A stretch of DNA of 5,182 bases from an uncultured Prevotella sp. GTDB lineage: Bacteria > Bacteroidota > Bacteroidia > Bacteroidales > Bacteroidaceae. Location: contig CAKQFW010000151.1 in NCBI GenBank assembly GCA_934230965.1, positions 1 through 5,182 of the forward strand, in the 5' to 3' direction. Of the stretch, positions 5,157 through 5,182 are shown piece after piece. Position 1 is the stretch's first letter. Each line of letters starts with the position of its first letter. Both the position numbers and the translations under genes were made by a program. Under the pieces are notes generated by a model. The model ran no database searches. It was not told where the DNA came from and worked only from the letters and a program-made list of their open reading frames with translations.

Positions 5157-5182
5157 ATTATATATAATGTATTATTTTTTAT

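Overview
The window looks like a chromosomal segment of a Bacteroidales bacterium, most likely Prevotella or a close relative. The reasons are protein-level and signal-level. There is a secreted M6 metalloprotease with a Prevotella-style type IX secretion C-terminal tail. The cytidylate kinase has the Bacteroidetes-type P-loop GFSSCGKST. No Shine-Dalgarno sequence precedes any start, and two matches to the Bacteroidetes sigma -7 box (TAnnTTTG) are present. Coding DNA is moderately GC-rich, while the intergenic DNA is very AT-rich.

Layout. Positions 1-606 are non-coding. Most of this stretch (about 77-450) is a mosaic of at least four different sequence families that all repeat with a 22-bp period, followed by AT-rich leader DNA and a TAACTTTG -7 box placed only 5 nt before the first ATG. 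Positions 607-2709 (+) encode the secreted M6 metalloprotease. After 36 nt with no terminator, 2746-3693 (+) encodes a FabK/nitronate monooxygenase-family flavoprotein, so the two are probably co-transcribed. Positions 3694-4466 form a 773-nt convergent intergenic region packed with secondary structure: a terminator-like hairpin, two hairpins tipped by CGCGCTTCGCGC, a second small hairpin with a T6 run, a long inverted repeat with 61-nt arms, and a bidirectional terminator. It also holds a good leftward Bacteroidetes promoter that, with that terminator, would define an unannotated transcript of about 165 nt. Positions 4467-5156 (-) encode cytidylate kinase (cmk), whose promoter lies at or beyond the right edge.

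How the genes relate. The protease is predicted to be exported by Sec and then moved to the surface or medium by the type IX system, where it would degrade external protein. The flavoprotein and Cmk are cytoplasmic housekeeping-type enzymes (fatty acid/nitronate chemistry and CMP/dCMP phosphorylation) with no evident functional link to it. No tRNA, rRNA, CRISPR array, complete transposase gene or recognised defence system is present. The unusual content is non-coding: the 22-bp-period array upstream of the protease, the 61-nt-arm inverted repeat, and the candidate small RNA.
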